The position numbers and the translations under genes were made by a program. Source: Larix kaempferi (lineage: Eukaryota; Streptophyta; Pinopsida; Pinales; Pinaceae). Taken from it: a DNA stretch of 64,000 nucleotides. The DNA is taken from assembly GCA_027924585.1 (NCBI GenBank), contig BSBM01000753.1, positions 19,885,501 to 19,949,500 on the forward strand, written 5' to 3'. This document shows, one piece after another, positions 34,861-45,251 of this stretch. Below the pieces are notes generated by a model. It was not told where the DNA came from. It saw only the letters and a list, made by a program, of their open reading frames with translations, and did no database searches. How positions within the stretch are numbered: position 1 is the first letter of the stretch; the number at the start of each line of letters is the position of its first letter.

Positions 34861-35438
34861 ACTCTGAGTCCGAACCCAAAAGGGGAAGACGGATCATCAA
34901 CACAGAACCCAGTGCCACCATTGCTACTACCAAGCTCCAGCCTGATGAACCAGACGAGCCAGAAGAAGGAGAATGCCTCTTCCATTAACAGACGTGGGTA
35001 AAAGGCGCCTTGCTGCACTTCATCGTTGATAGTGGTAGCCAGAAGAACCTCATGTCAGTAGAGGTCGTCAAGTGCCTGGCCCTACCGACAATGCCGCACC
35101 CGCAACCCTACACCATTGGATGGCTTCGCAAAGGAAGCAATCTTTATGTCGTCCAACAGTGTCGATTGTCGTATGGCATCAAGTACTTCAAGGACGAGGT
35201 ATTGTGTGATTTTGCTCCTCTTGAAGTTTCAAATGTTCTTTTGGGCCAACCTTATTTATGGAAACGTCATGCTGTATATCAGTCCAAGACTTGTAGTGTC
35301 ATTATTTCTTTGAATAGGAAATTGTACAAGATACCCGAGGCAACCCCTCCTAGTGATATTTCCTTGATCTCTTCTAAGCAATACAAGAAGGTAATCTCTC
35401 AGACTGGGAAATGTGTCTTCTTCGTGATTCACTCTTAG
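34861..35438 (+). pseudogene. gypsy-2 protease region
   Basis: An open stretch from 35010 contains the aspartic protease site FIVDSGSQKNLMS with DSG intact, followed by VLLGQPYLWKRHAV, the second conserved strand. It is open for 142 codons to a stop at 35438. Confidence 0.85.
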
Positions 35439-35539
35439 AGTGAGAGAAAGATCACAACCACATCCAAGGCCTCCACAACCGATCTCTCCACACAACATAA
35501 TCAAGTGGATAAGGCGGTGGAAGAATAATCAGAAATCTT

Positions 35540-36330
35540 CTCCTCTCCTACTGGGGTACCTCTACGCTCCCAAGTCAAGCATCTTATCGATCTGATCCCA
35601 GGCGCACCGCTACCCAATGGGCCAGTCTATTGCTTCTCTCTATTGGAAAATGAGGAAATCAATAGGCATATCCAAGAATTGCTCCACAAGGGGCACATCC
35701 GTCTCATCTCATCACCTTGTGGGAGCCTATTCATGCTAGTGCAGAGGAAAGATGGGACCTAGTAACTCTGCATTGATTACCGAGCCCTGAATAAAATCAT
35801 AGTCCGCAACCGGTACCCGATTCCCCAAATCGACGACCTCCTTGATCAACTCATGGGGTCCAAATACTTCAATAAGATTGATCTGAAGTCTGGCTACCAC
35901 CAAGTCCCAATAGAATAGACAGATGTGTGGAAGACTGCCTTCAAGTCAAAAGAAGGTATTTCTGAATGGCCGGTCATGCCCTTTGGTTTGAAAAATGCTC
36001 CAGCAAGTTTTATGAGGATGATGGACGATATCCTATGACGTTTCACCAATAATTTTGTAGTGGTGTATCTGGATGACATCCTCATCTACAGCAAGACTTG
36101 GGCAGAACACTTGCAACATATTCTGCAGGTTCTGCACACCTTGCGGTAGCACAAACTATATGCAAACTTGGAAAAATGCTCCTTCGGCATGGACAAGGTC
36201 CATTACTTAGGCTACATCATTGATCGACATGGTGTGCATGTGGATCCAGCCAAGATCCAGGTCATCCGTGATTGGCCCTCCTCAACCACACTCACTGAAC
36301 TTTGAATCTTCTTGGTCCTCCCTCGCTAAT
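35540..36330 (+). pseudogene. gypsy-2 reverse transcriptase
   Basis: The linker VKHLIDLIPGAPLPNGPVY leads into the RT. Palm motifs include [26 protein letters not shown] and the catalytic box VVYLDDILIYSK at about 36060, which is intact. In-frame stops occur after KDGT (35761), in VPIE-stop-TDV (35917) and before RFTNN (36037). A frameshift at about 36290 precedes the thumb region LANFYCRFVLGFS. Confidence 0.92.
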
Positions 36331-36768
36331 TTCTATTGCCGGTTCGTGCTGGGATTCTCTCATATCGCATGGGCCCTCAGCCAAGTAACCAAGGGTGGAG
36401 GTAAGGAAAAATTTGTTTTGGGCCTGTCCCAACAACAAGCCTTCGAAGAATTGAAGAATCATTTGTGCTCATCACCGGTACTCTCATTACTGAACCTGCA
36501 ACATCCCTTTGAGATCGAGACAGATGCTTCAAATTATGCTGTGGGCATCGTTCTCACTCAACACGGGCACCCTATGGCATATCATAGTCATACACTATTA
36601 GATGATGTCCATAAGTACCCTACTTATGACAAAGAAATGTACTCCATTGTGCAAGCCTACCGCCGATCGAGACATTACATTCTTGGGAAGGAGACAGTCA
36701 TCCACACTTATCACAAGCGACTACAGTTCATGCAAATGCAAGGAAAGTTGCAGAATGACTGCCATTAG
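36331..36768 (+). pseudogene. gypsy-2 RNase H domain
   Basis: ETDASNYAVGIVLTQ opens the domain, KEMYSIVQAYRRSRHYILG holds the catalytic Glu, and the third site reads HTYHKRLQ where TDHKPLQ is usual, so the Asp is lost. A stop at 36768 cuts the chain before the integrase. Confidence 0.9.
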
Positions 36769-36859
36769 AAGTGGTCAACATACTTACAATAGTTCCACCT
36801 CAACATCAAATATAAAACAGGGAGTAACAACTGAGTTGTTGACTGCCTCAGTCGACCTC

Positions 36860-38340
36860 CAGTTGTGGCACTCACCATGGTGCTAGACTCTTGCGGCCAC
36901 AAGACCTCTAGATGGCCGCACCTCTACAAGACAGACCCTGACTTCTCCACCACCTACCAAATGTTGGGCACCAACACAGTGGTCGCTAATTTCCATCTTC
37001 AGGATGGGTTGTTGTACCATCTGGGCCATCTCCGCATTCCATTAAGCGAGCGTGTAAAGTTTATATGGGAAGCTCACTACAATCGAGTGGCAGGACACTT
37101 TGGCATCAAAAAGATAGTGGTAGTGTTGCAGAAACATTTCTACTGGCTGAAACTTTGACAAGATGTCGACAAGTATATCAGGTCCTGCACCGCTTGCGCT
37201 ATTTCCAAATCGATCACTAAGAAACAAGGCTTGTACACCCCTCTTCCTACTCCCAACAGGCCATGGGAATCCATCTCAATGGACTACATGTCGGGCCTTC
37301 CATCCACCAAGAGGGGAATTGACTAGGTTTTTGTGGTTGTTGATTGCTTTTCCAAGATGGTGATTCTAGCCGCCTGCAAGAAGAACATCACAACAGAAGC
37401 CACTGCCAAGCCCTTCTTTGAATGAGTATGGGTGCATTTTGGGATCCCACAAACCATTATCTCAGACCATGATAGTCAGTTCCTTAGCTCATTCTGGTCG
37501 AGCCTTTGGTCACTGCTGGATACCAAGCTCACCAAATCCACTTCCTTGCACCCTAGACAGACGACCAAACCGCGTTTGTCAACCAAATGGTCGTACATAT
37601 CCTATGCATGTACAATTCAACACACCCCCGCACATGGGAAGAGAGTATTCCTTATGTCCAGCATAGCTCAACTAGCCACAGCCCCTTTCAGGTGGGGTTG
37701 GGATTCCAACCATTCGGCCACATGGATATTGCACTTCCCCTAGCAACCACCTCGGTCGACTCGTCCCCTGAAGCCGACAAAGCCACCCGTTTTATTGAAC
37801 GGATCGAACATATCTGCCAACAGGTTCAGGATATTCTACAGAAGTCTAATGCAAAGTACAAGTAGTGCCATGATCATCATCGGGTGCCACATAAGTTTCA
37901 GGTGGGCGACAAAGTTTGGTTGCATTTGCAGAAAGAACGCCTTACAGGGCCCCATCAGAAGCTTTTCCCACTTTGTTATGGGCTATAAACCATCACCAAG
38001 GCGATGGGTGACAATTCTTTTGAGATCAACATTCCCCCCTTCCTTGGTCTGCATCCAGTCTTCAACATGGCTCTCCTTCAGCCATATTTCCCACCATTAT
38101 TAGACACCTTAGAGATAACAAAGCAGTTGACACCAACAAAGCTCAACCCTGACTTCCTGCAATAGGTATCCAGTGATCATATTGCGAACACATAGATCAA
38201 GGTCACTCGATATCAAACGATCCAACTTTATCGAGTTGTCAAAGCAGGGCAGCTCCTGCACCAAGGGAAGTGGCTCACCCGAGGCCAAATTCAGCAGAAA
38301 TTTCCTCATCTGATGGGGGAACTCAATGCAATGGAGACCA
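36860..38340 (+). pseudogene. gypsy-2 integrase and C-terminal region
   Basis: The HHCC domain is present (AHYNRVAGHFGIKKI and CTACAISKS). The core has SMDYMSGLPS with the first Asp and ISDHDSQFLSSFW with the second. At the third site the frame reads QTAFVNQMV where the usual residue after T is Glu, so the catalytic Glu appears changed to Ala. Stops at 37156, 37323 and 37423 and a shift near 37550 break the gene. After the core come KFQVGDKVWLHLQKERL and INIPPFLGLHPVFN, the gypsy integrase tail. Confidence 0.88.
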
Positions 38341-38350
38341 TTGCTTCCTA

Positions 38351-38362
38351 AGGAGGGAGGAT
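38351..38362 (+). other. gypsy-2 polypurine tract
   Basis: AAGGAGGGAGGAT directly before the 3' LTR start TGATTCAGG. Confidence 0.85.
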
Positions 38363-38974
38363 TGATTCAGGTGGATATCGGTGGCCACCCACCTTTCCAA
38401 CTGGCTCAAAACAATTTTCTGGCAATTTTGGTAATTTACTACTTTTAGCAGTTTTTTCGGGTCCTGAACTTTTGAGGCCCTAAACGACCTTTTTTGGCGA
38501 TTTGGGAGGCCAAACAGTTGCCAATGACATGCATTTGCCCTCAATCAAAAGTTGTAAATCTCGGATAGACCTTTCTTATGGGCTACTGAGTGCCCCAAAT
38601 GGAGATCGTATGCAAAGTTACAACCCCAAGAAGTTGATGTACTAACTTATCCAAATGGAGCCCACGTGACTTTTGGCGCTTCATCTCCTCGGGTTAGGTT
38701 TTTGGATGTCTAGGGTTTTTGACATTCATGTTTATTTTAAAAAGGCCTTGAGAGCCCCATTGTAACCATCTTCTTGCGAATGAGCACAGCCGTCACATTT
38801 CTTTTCAGAGATAAGCCACCACCATTCCAGCAAGCTTGTTTTCCGCTGCATTTTACAATTTTAGCTTATTCCTTTATTGAATTGAAAACCAGTTTTACTA
38901 TATCTCTGTTATTTTGTGTTAAGAATCTAATAATAATATGTATTCATTTCATTCTACTCATAAAATCCAAATCA
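38363..38974 (+). repeat. gypsy-2 3' LTR, 612 bp
   Basis: Starts TGATTCAGGTGGATATCGG and ends AAATCCAAATCA, matching 33151-33774. Confidence 0.92.
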
Positions 38975-40334
38975 TTTATTGTCCAATAATTTTAAAATGA
39001 AATGTACACTTAGATTATATTTTCAAGTTAAACTGTATGTACATATTAACTATTTTCAAAATTCTAAACTTTACTAACAATTTTCAATGTTATTAGAATA
39101 ATTTTTCAAATTAGATATATACTTAGACACTATATTTTCAAGTTGAATTGTACATATTTAACTAATTGCAATTTTTTAAGTTACTAACAATTTCAAGTTA
39201 AATGTAATTTAAATTCTTGTTTTGTTAGAAAATTTGATTTCAAAACAAATGAATGAATATTTTGAAATTTACATGTTTGATAGTTATGTATTAGTTAGAA
39301 TTTATTCAATTTGAAAACAAATGAATGAATATTTTCATAGTTAGGGTGTTTGGCAATATTTTCATAGTAATGAATATTTGAATACAAATGAATGTTCAAA
39401 GAGCTATCGAATTATAATGTTTACTTTAACAAAATTCCATCTATCACATATATTTTTATTTGCATAACATGACATATCACCATGATAAGATTCATGATTA
39501 GAATCATATATTTTGTTAGGACAAATTGGAAATAATTAAATTTGCAATGTTTGCAACATTGCATTGATATGTGAAGCATTATTGATAAAAAAAAATCCTT
39601 AAATTGCAATTTATGATAAAATTACAATTTTCATTTTAAATGTCTATTGTTGAAATTGCAAAATCATCAACTAATGAAAATGTTATTTTGCATTAAAAAT
39701 TATGAATTTCCCCTCAATCATACCACTACAATGTTTTTAATTAAATATCGTATTCATCTCTTAATCAATGTTTTTTTCCCCACATTTAGAGTATAATAGG
39801 TATGTTATGATGGGTAGAAAATCAATCTTAAATTTTTATTTCAGGTATATACAACATGGGATGCATGATGTTGTCCTTGAAATTATAGGGTAGAAGTGTT
39901 GTAATCATTTATTCTTTGCATGGTGATTTGCAACTTGTATTTTAAATATTTATTTATTTATAAATTATACCATAAAGTTAAAATAACATTTTTCTTATAA
40001 TGTAAAAGTAAAATGGACATAAATTGCATAAAGAAAATTTGCCCACAATTATATAATGTAATGATTGTAAATGATATTAATTTTTATGCCCACAATAATT
40101 TTTATCAAGATATTAATAATTATCTTGACTTAAATATATATAGTTTATTTTCAAGCTACTAGCAATTTTAAAGTAAAATGTACAAGTTACTACCAATTTC
40201 AAGTTACAAGCAATTTCAAATCTTACTAGGAATTTCAAACTTTACTTCTAGAACAATTCTCAAGTTTAATTAAGTTAGCAATTTCAAGTTACTTGAGCAA
40301 TTTCAAATTTCAAGTTACTAGCAATTTCAAGTTA

Positions 40335-40339
40335 CTTGA
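40335..40339. other. Target-site duplication of the TRIM, left (CTTGA)
   Basis: CTTGA immediately before the element, repeated exactly at 41024-41028 after it. Confidence 0.92.
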
Positions 40340-40403
40340 TGTTAAGATCCTAGTGGGCAGCCTTCACTAACACCTCGGAGTTTTGGTGTAACGGTTCGTA
40401 TCA
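40340..40403 (+). repeat. TRIM left LTR, 64 bp
   Basis: TGTTAAGATCCTAGTGGG to TTCGTATCA; differs from the right copy by a few bases in the GGCAGCC and CGGAGTTTTGG stretches. Confidence 0.92.
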
Positions 40404-40959
40404 TTTGGTATCAGATCACTTTCTTGGGATCGTTGGGTGGAATTGCTGCCATTTTTTTTTCACGTCTGTTGCAAGTTTGGATCTGAGAATAATCTCTGTC
40501 CGCTTAACTATGGGAAGTACTTGGACATAATCCCTAAAACTCATTGTGAGGAGTACCATAGGAACCCCAAAGTAGCTAGCCCATTGAAAGGATCTGCCAG
40601 CGAAAAGGGCAACAACCCCTACCTGATTGACTAGTTTTTCCCCGTGAGGTAAACCAAGAGCTATCGTTTGTGGCCAAGCGGTTATCAGTTTTAACTGAGC
40701 CATGGAGTGAGGGGTACTTCCCCAATACTCAAGCCGTTAGACAGCATTGGTGGCCGAGTGAAACACCTAAACTGTTAGGAAGTTGAACATACATGGGGTC
40801 CATATCTATTTTTAGTTGAACTGTTGTCGATCACTTCCGCGTCGTTTCAGATCCAACGTCCGCATTGCAGTGTTCGTCTAGGGCTTGTACGACGCAGAGG
40901 GGACACCGCCATACGGGCGCACATCCATCCCAGAGTCTAGACTGCATAGCGTGGTGGGA

Positions 40960-41023
40960 TGTTAAGATCCTAGTGGGTGTCCTTCACTAACACCTCGGGT
41001 TTTTTGTGTAACGGTTCGTATCA
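40960..41023 (+). repeat. TRIM right LTR, 64 bp
   Basis: Same length and termini as the left copy, followed at once by the CTTGA duplication. Confidence 0.92.
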
Positions 41024-41841
41024 CTTGAGCAATTTCAAGTTTCAAGTTACTAGCAATTTCAAGTTACTTGAGCAATTTCAATTTTCAAGTTACTAGCAAT
41101 TTCAATTTTTACTTAGAACAATTCTCAAGCTAAATGTATTAGTTGTAAAATTCAATTCACATGCAATTTTAATTTTTAAAATTTTTCAATTTCCACATCA
41201 AATTTCAAGTTACTAGCAATTTTAAAGTTCAATGTGCAACTATCAAGTAACCAATTTTCAATTTATTAATTTACATGTTATGTAGGGAGAGATTATGGTT
41301 AGACATCACATCATGGTGATCAAGAATCACATGACCCTGTGCCCCCTCATGATCCTGATCAGCCATCACATGACACCTTTCCCTCTCACATTGAAAATAT
41401 AATTGGGAGTTGCAGTGGGGTTGGAAGTGGTGGAAATTTTCTAGAGGATTGTGTAGTTGTTTCTGCATAAGAAGAGATTGGGAACTCGATCCCTGTTCGG
41501 AGAGTTAGAGAGCATGTCAATAACATAATCAAGTCATATTTTGAACAACATTCAACGATGGCACAAGCTCAAATCCTACATGGGTCGATTAAACACAAAA
41601 AATTGAAACATGCCACAAAGTTGTTGGATTTTCAAGATGTTAAAACAAAAAAGACATGCGACAATGCAATAGAAAATGTAAGAACTGCATTATCTTCATT
41701 TGGGAAATCAAGAAACAATGATACCCGAGCTGCTCGTAGGGCAATTACAACGGCTGTTGTGGCACAAAGCACCTCAAGAAATCAAATGGTATCAACAATG
41801 GCATCATTGCTCAATGTTTCAAAAAGAACATTGCTCAAATA

Positions 41842-42289
41842 TGTTAGGATATTTAGACACTTAGGAGTTAGTTAAGATCAGCTTGTGTAATATATCTGTT
41901 AGGGATAGTGTGTTTCATTAGTATGCATTTGTAAATACTTAATCTGATGGTCACGATATGTTCCCGACATAGAGTGATTCGATGGCTCAACTTCTCTCAG
42001 ATCAAACCTAACCTTGATCTGTGGCTTAACACCCGATTGGTCCATGATCTCTATTTAAAGAGCATGGAGGGTCATTGTTTAGTTGATCGATTATGAGAAG
42101 CTCATTTGTAACTTTCTTTCTTTGCATAATAAATTGTCCCGTAGAAGCTATTTGGTTGGGGCCGTGGAGTGTTTCCCTCAAGAGGATTTAAACCACGTCA
42201 AAACATTGGTGTGTTGATCTGTGATATGTTTGTGTGAAGTGGTTGCTCTTGGTGTTCGGTCTTTTGGTAGTACCATATATACCCGAACA
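41842..42289 (+). mobile_element. Solo LTR, 448 bp, in a transposase exon
   Basis: Starts TGTTAGGATATTTAG and ends CCCGAACA, flanked by AAATA on both sides (41837-41841 and 42290-42294). The homologous exon of copy 2 has one uninterrupted AAATA at this place, an exact empty site. A TATA-like CTATTTAAAG at 42051 and AATAAA at 42129 fit promoter and polyadenylation signals. The orientation is inferred from these signals. No related full-length element is in the window. Confidence 0.92.
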
Positions 42290-42733
42290 AAATATACTAA
42301 ATTCAGGGTCCCGATAGATGAAAACGATGAAGCTGCTTGTTGGGATCTTATTTGTAGGGAACCCTATCGAGGTAGGATGGCAGCAGGGATTAGAGAGAAG
42401 GTAATAGAGTTTTGGGATAGCCATTCTCATGCTATTCTAGATCGAAAGCATGTCCCACAACAATGTTTATCCAGAGGCATTTATCAAGAGCATTGTAAGC
42501 ATGTGATGGAAATGACAGGAGTTGCGCTTTAAAAGGAATTCCAAGAAACCAATCCTAGTGTTCAAATATTATTTATCATGTTCAACAAATTGAAACCGTG
42601 GTATATTAGGCCAAATACGATTCACAACACTTGTTGATGTCGGTAACACGTTGAATTTAGACTATACTATGACACATTTATGGAGTTTTGCAAAAGGCAT
42701 TGGAATGGTGTACTAGATCCTCACACAGTGGGA

Positions 42734-42738
42734 GATTT
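42734..42738. other. Target-site duplication of copia-1, left (GATTT)
   Basis: GATTT before the 5' LTR and again at 49801-49805 after the 3' LTR. The same exon position in copy 2 has a single GATTT in GAGATTTTATTTATATGA. Confidence 0.95.
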
Positions 42739-43346
42739 TGTTGATGTATATGTAACTTCGGAATGTATTTCATCTGTATATTATATATATATTTATTGTA
42801 CCCTTATAAGAGATGTGTTATTCCTCTATAAGGAAGTGTCGTCATGTGGATTGACAAGTGTCGCAAGTGTGTGTACTTGCCGATGGGTTATTAGACCACC
42901 TTATGGGGTCGGCCCTGATTAATATATAATATAATGTGGGTGTATCTAAGTAGACAAGTCGGCCCCAGTAAGTCACTGGGCAAAAAGGTGAGTATAAATA
43001 GAGATAGGAGATCTCTATTTTACTCACTCGGAAAAGTATCTATCTCTCTCTCTGAAAAGTAGCGCACTAGTGAGGAGGAGGAGGATCATCTGCTAGGAGA
43101 CTATCTCAGTGTTATTTGGTTGTATTTTGGTTGAGCCATTGCTCTCTCTATCTCTGAGGAAGTTGTGGGGTTTTTCACCTTAGGGTTTTCCCCACGGAAA
43201 CTCTGTGTCTCTTGTCTCTATGCTTTTGATTCTTGTGCTGCTTGTGATGCTTGTCATATTATGATTGTCATGCATTGATATACTGTAGATGTTATTCTCT
43301 CAGCAAAGATCCTATAGTATTGTGATTTAATACTGAAAATTTAACA
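42739..43346 (+). repeat. copia-1 5' LTR, 608 bp
   Basis: Starts TGTTGATGTATATGTAAC and ends TGAAAATTTAACA. A CT/GA-rich stretch and TCTCTCTCTCTG follow the TATA box. Confidence 0.95.
42993..43000 (+). promoter_or_regulatory. copia-1 LTR TATA box
   Basis: TATAAATA in the middle of the LTR, repeated at 49447-49454 in the 3' LTR. The position fits the U3/R promoter of the element; a 3' LTR copy could also start transcription into 49.8 kb and beyond. Confidence 0.75.
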
Positions 43347-43358
43347 TGGTGTCAGAGC
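43347..43358 (+). other. copia-1 primer-binding site
   Basis: TGGTGTCAGAGC, one mismatch from the initiator-Met tRNA complement, directly abutting the 5' LTR. Confidence 0.92.
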
Positions 43359-43919
43359 TTAACTGAGAAGAAGACATTTTGCAGTGACGGAAGCTTGTAT
43401 TCCTTGTTTATTGGGTTTCTCTCCACAGATTTTTGAAATTCAGTATAGTAGATTGGATCTACTCATCAAGGCGCATCTATCTGTCCAATCAGAATTCAGT
43501 TCCGAGCATTTTCATATTTGGCCCTAAATATTAGGGTTTCCACAAAAATAGGAATTTCTAGAAACTGAAGGTACAGTTGGAAGCTCCTTGAATAAATCGA
43601 AGGTTAGAGCTTTGGATCGAGATTTTTGGCCAAGTAGATCTCCAGGAAACTCAAACCCTAATTCAGGGCTCTCCCAGTGAACCCGGGAGGACAAAAAGGC
43701 AATTTTGAAGGACAAGACTTTGCTGATCTCAAATTCTGAATGTACTAGGCTGATCAGCTATCCAAGGCGCATCTTTCTATCCTTTCGGAATTTTGAAATT
43801 CACATTTTGAATTTTTAGGGTTTCTCTGACAAACCCTAATCCGGGACCAGATCCAGTTTTCAGCACTTCAAGTTGTAAGTCCTAAATCTTTTCTATTTCC
43901 ATTTGAAGTACTCTTAAAG

Positions 43920-45251
43920 ATGTCTCTCCACACCAAGCTTGAGGATAAGCTTGAAGGGGCTGATAACTTCCGAGCATGGAAGTATAGGATTGGGTTAATC
44001 CTGGAAGAGAATGAGTTGGACTCATATGTGAAAGAAGACATCCCTATCCCAGAGGATGAAGAGGCCAAGGCATTGCACAAGAAGAACTTGGTCAAGGCAA
44101 AGAGAATCATTGCTGATTCTATCAAAGACCATCTCATACCCCATGTGTCCTCTCTCAAGACACCCAAAGAGATGTTTGAATCCTTGACCAAGTTATTTGA
44201 AGGAAAGAACATAAATCGGAAGATGACTCTGCGGAACCAATTGAAAGCAGTAAAGTTTCAGAATGGAGAAACCATTCAATCTTATTTCTCAAGGGTCTCT
44301 CAGATCAAGGAACAATTAGAAGCAGTAGATGAAATGGTGGAAAATGGTGAAGTGGTGATGACTACTCTAAATGGCCTACCCAGGTCATGGGATTCCTTTA
44401 TTCAAGGAATTTGTGCAAGGAAGAAGTTGATCTCTTTCAGTAGACTTTGGGAAGAATGTTCTCAAGAAGAAGCTATACTTATAGCTCGTGAGGAAAAGAT
44501 GGGAGGTGAAGATCAAGCTCTTGCAGCTCACACCAAAAGAAGTAAATCCAAGAAGGAATCATCTCATAATAGAAGATTCTCTCACCATCATCATTATCAT
44601 AAAGATAAGAAAGATCTCAGATGCTTCACTTGCAATGAGAAGGGACATTTTGCTTCAGATTGTCCCAAGAAGAAGAAAGACAACAACAACAACTTCAGTA
44701 AGAAGAAGAAGGGCAGCAAAAGAAGATTTCATGCTCATGCTGCCGAAGATGATGAACCCCCAAAGAAGAAGGCTAGGGCAGAAAGTAGTAGTGATGATGA
44801 CTCATCAAGTGAAGAAGAGTATGTCCTGATCTCCGCACTCACTGGTACCATCTCCCATGGATGTAATGATTGGTTGATTGATAGTGGGGCTTCCAAACAC
44901 ATGACTGGGTTTAAAGAATCCTTTGTGAACCTATCTGAACATGAGTCACCCCATAAGGTGAAACTTGGGGATGATTATCAATACCCAATCAAAGGAAGTG
45001 GTGAAGCCTCCTACAATCTAGATTCTGGAAAATCATTGAAGATGAAAGAAGTACTTTATGTACCTGGGCTCAAGAAGAACTTACTCTCCATTTCTGCATT
45101 AGATGCAAAAGGTATGAGGGTTGCATTTGTGGATGGCCAAGTCCTAATGTGGCCAAAGGGAAAGACCATAGATGATGCAGTAGTGATTGGAAAGCAAGAG
45201 GGAGGTTTGTACAATTTGAAGGGACAACCTGAACATGCCATGGTGACATAA
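43920..45251 (+). CDS. copia-1 gag and protease
   Basis: An uninterrupted frame of 443 codons; ATG at 43920 is the first in frame after about 570 bp of leader. Residues about 1-200 form the UBN2-type gag of copia elements (DNFRAWKYRIGLILEENEL, TLNGLPRSWDSF). A CCHC knuckle, CFTCNEKGHFASDC, lies at about residues 234-247, in a Lys/His-rich region. The protease site WLIDSGASKHMTG is at about residues 318-330, with VLYVPGLKKNLLSIS after it, and GLYNLKGQ marks the usual entry to integrase, where a stop follows. Gag packages RNA in a virus-like particle and the protease matures the polyprotein. The frame is intact, unlike every other retroelement frame here. Confidence 0.93.
   Translation: MSLHTKLEDKLEGADNFRAWKYRIGLILEENELDSYVKEDIPIPEDEEAKALHKKNLVKAKRIIADSIKDHLIPHVSSLKTPKEMFESLTKLFEGKNINRKMTLRNQLKAVKFQNGETIQSYFSRVSQIKEQLEAVDEMVENGEVVMTTLNGLPRSWDSFIQGICARKKLISFSRLWEECSQEEAILIAREEKMGGEDQALAAHTKRSKSKKESSHNRRFSHHHHYHKDKKDLRCFTCNEKGHFASDCPKKKKDNNNNFSKKKKGSKRRFHAHAAEDDEPPKKKARAESSSDDDSSSEEEYVLISALTGTISHGCNDWLIDSGASKHMTGFKESFVNLSEHESPHKVKLGDDYQYPIKGSGEASYNLDSGKSLKMKEVLYVPGLKKNLLSISALDAKGMRVAFVDGQVLMWPKGKTIDDAVVIGKQEGGLYNLKGQPEHAMVT

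Larger units (their letters stand above)
33151..38974 (+). mobile_element. gypsy-2: Ty3/gypsy LTR retrotransposon, inactivated
   Basis: LTRs at 33151-33774 and 38363-38974, PBS at 33776, purine tract at 38351. Domain order gag, protease, RT, RNase H, integrase on the plus strand identifies gypsy. The flanks read TTGAT before and TTTAT after, a 5-bp target duplication with one mismatch. Many in-frame stops and shifts show it is dead. It sits in the AT-rich intron of transposase copy 1. Confidence 0.93.
40340..41023 (+). mobile_element. TRIM: 684-bp miniature LTR retrotransposon with 64-bp LTRs
   Basis: 64-bp terminal repeats (40340-40403 and 40960-41023) both begin TGTTAAGATCCTAGTGGG and end GGTTCGTATCA. 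A PBS-like TGGTATCAGATC follows the first at 40406 and a purine-rich GCGTGGTGGGA precedes the second. The perfect 5-bp target duplication CTTGA proves the limits. The 556-bp interior has no coding capacity but carries two tRNA box-A-like segments, GTGGCCAAGCGG and GTGGCCGAGTG. The LTRs are far shorter than the usual 100-250 bp of TRIMs. Confidence 0.93.
38975..41280. repeat. Degenerate minisatellite of CAATTTCAAGTTACTAG type
   Basis: Irregular head-to-tail copies of a roughly 17-22-bp unit (AGCAATTTCAAGTTACT and variants), most regular at 40140-40340 and 41024-41230. The repeat continues across the TRIM insertion. A related inverted-orientation array lies at 63270-64000. Confidence 0.7.
32742..41285 (+). 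other. Large AT-rich intron of transposase copy 1 (8.5 kb, holding gypsy-2 and a TRIM)
   Basis: Bounded by a GTAAAT donor-like site at 32742 and the acceptor TTATGTAG at 41278-41285. Without gypsy-2 (5.8 kb) and the TRIM (0.7 kb) about 2 kb remain, built from variants of CAATTTTCAAATTA and CAATTTCAAGTTACTAG. The same repeat type precedes the body of copy 2 at 63270-64000, supporting an ancestral intron. Confidence 0.55.
41286..42738 (+). pseudogene. Transposase-like gene copy 1, N-terminal body (split by a solo LTR)
   Basis: Exon body beginning after the acceptor TTATGTAG. An acidic, His/Ser/Pro-rich start (GDQESHDPVPPHDP) leads to a basic region, HKKLKHATKLLDFQDVKTKK, then a Ser/Ala-rich helix and SLLNVSKRTLLKY, which has the look of a helix-turn-helix. 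After the solo LTR the frame resumes FRVPIDENDEAACWDL and continues to 42733, where copia-1 begins. In-frame stops (near 41301, 41467 and 42529) and the two insertions inactivate it. It is closely homologous to 62264-63257. The transposase label rests on the C-terminal part and the context. Confidence 0.75.

Noticed and set aside
40620-40770. Possible tRNA gene suggested by GTGGCCAAGCGG and GTGGCCGAGTG
   Set aside because: No matching acceptor stem, anticodon arm or T arm could be found; they are internal parts of the TRIM.
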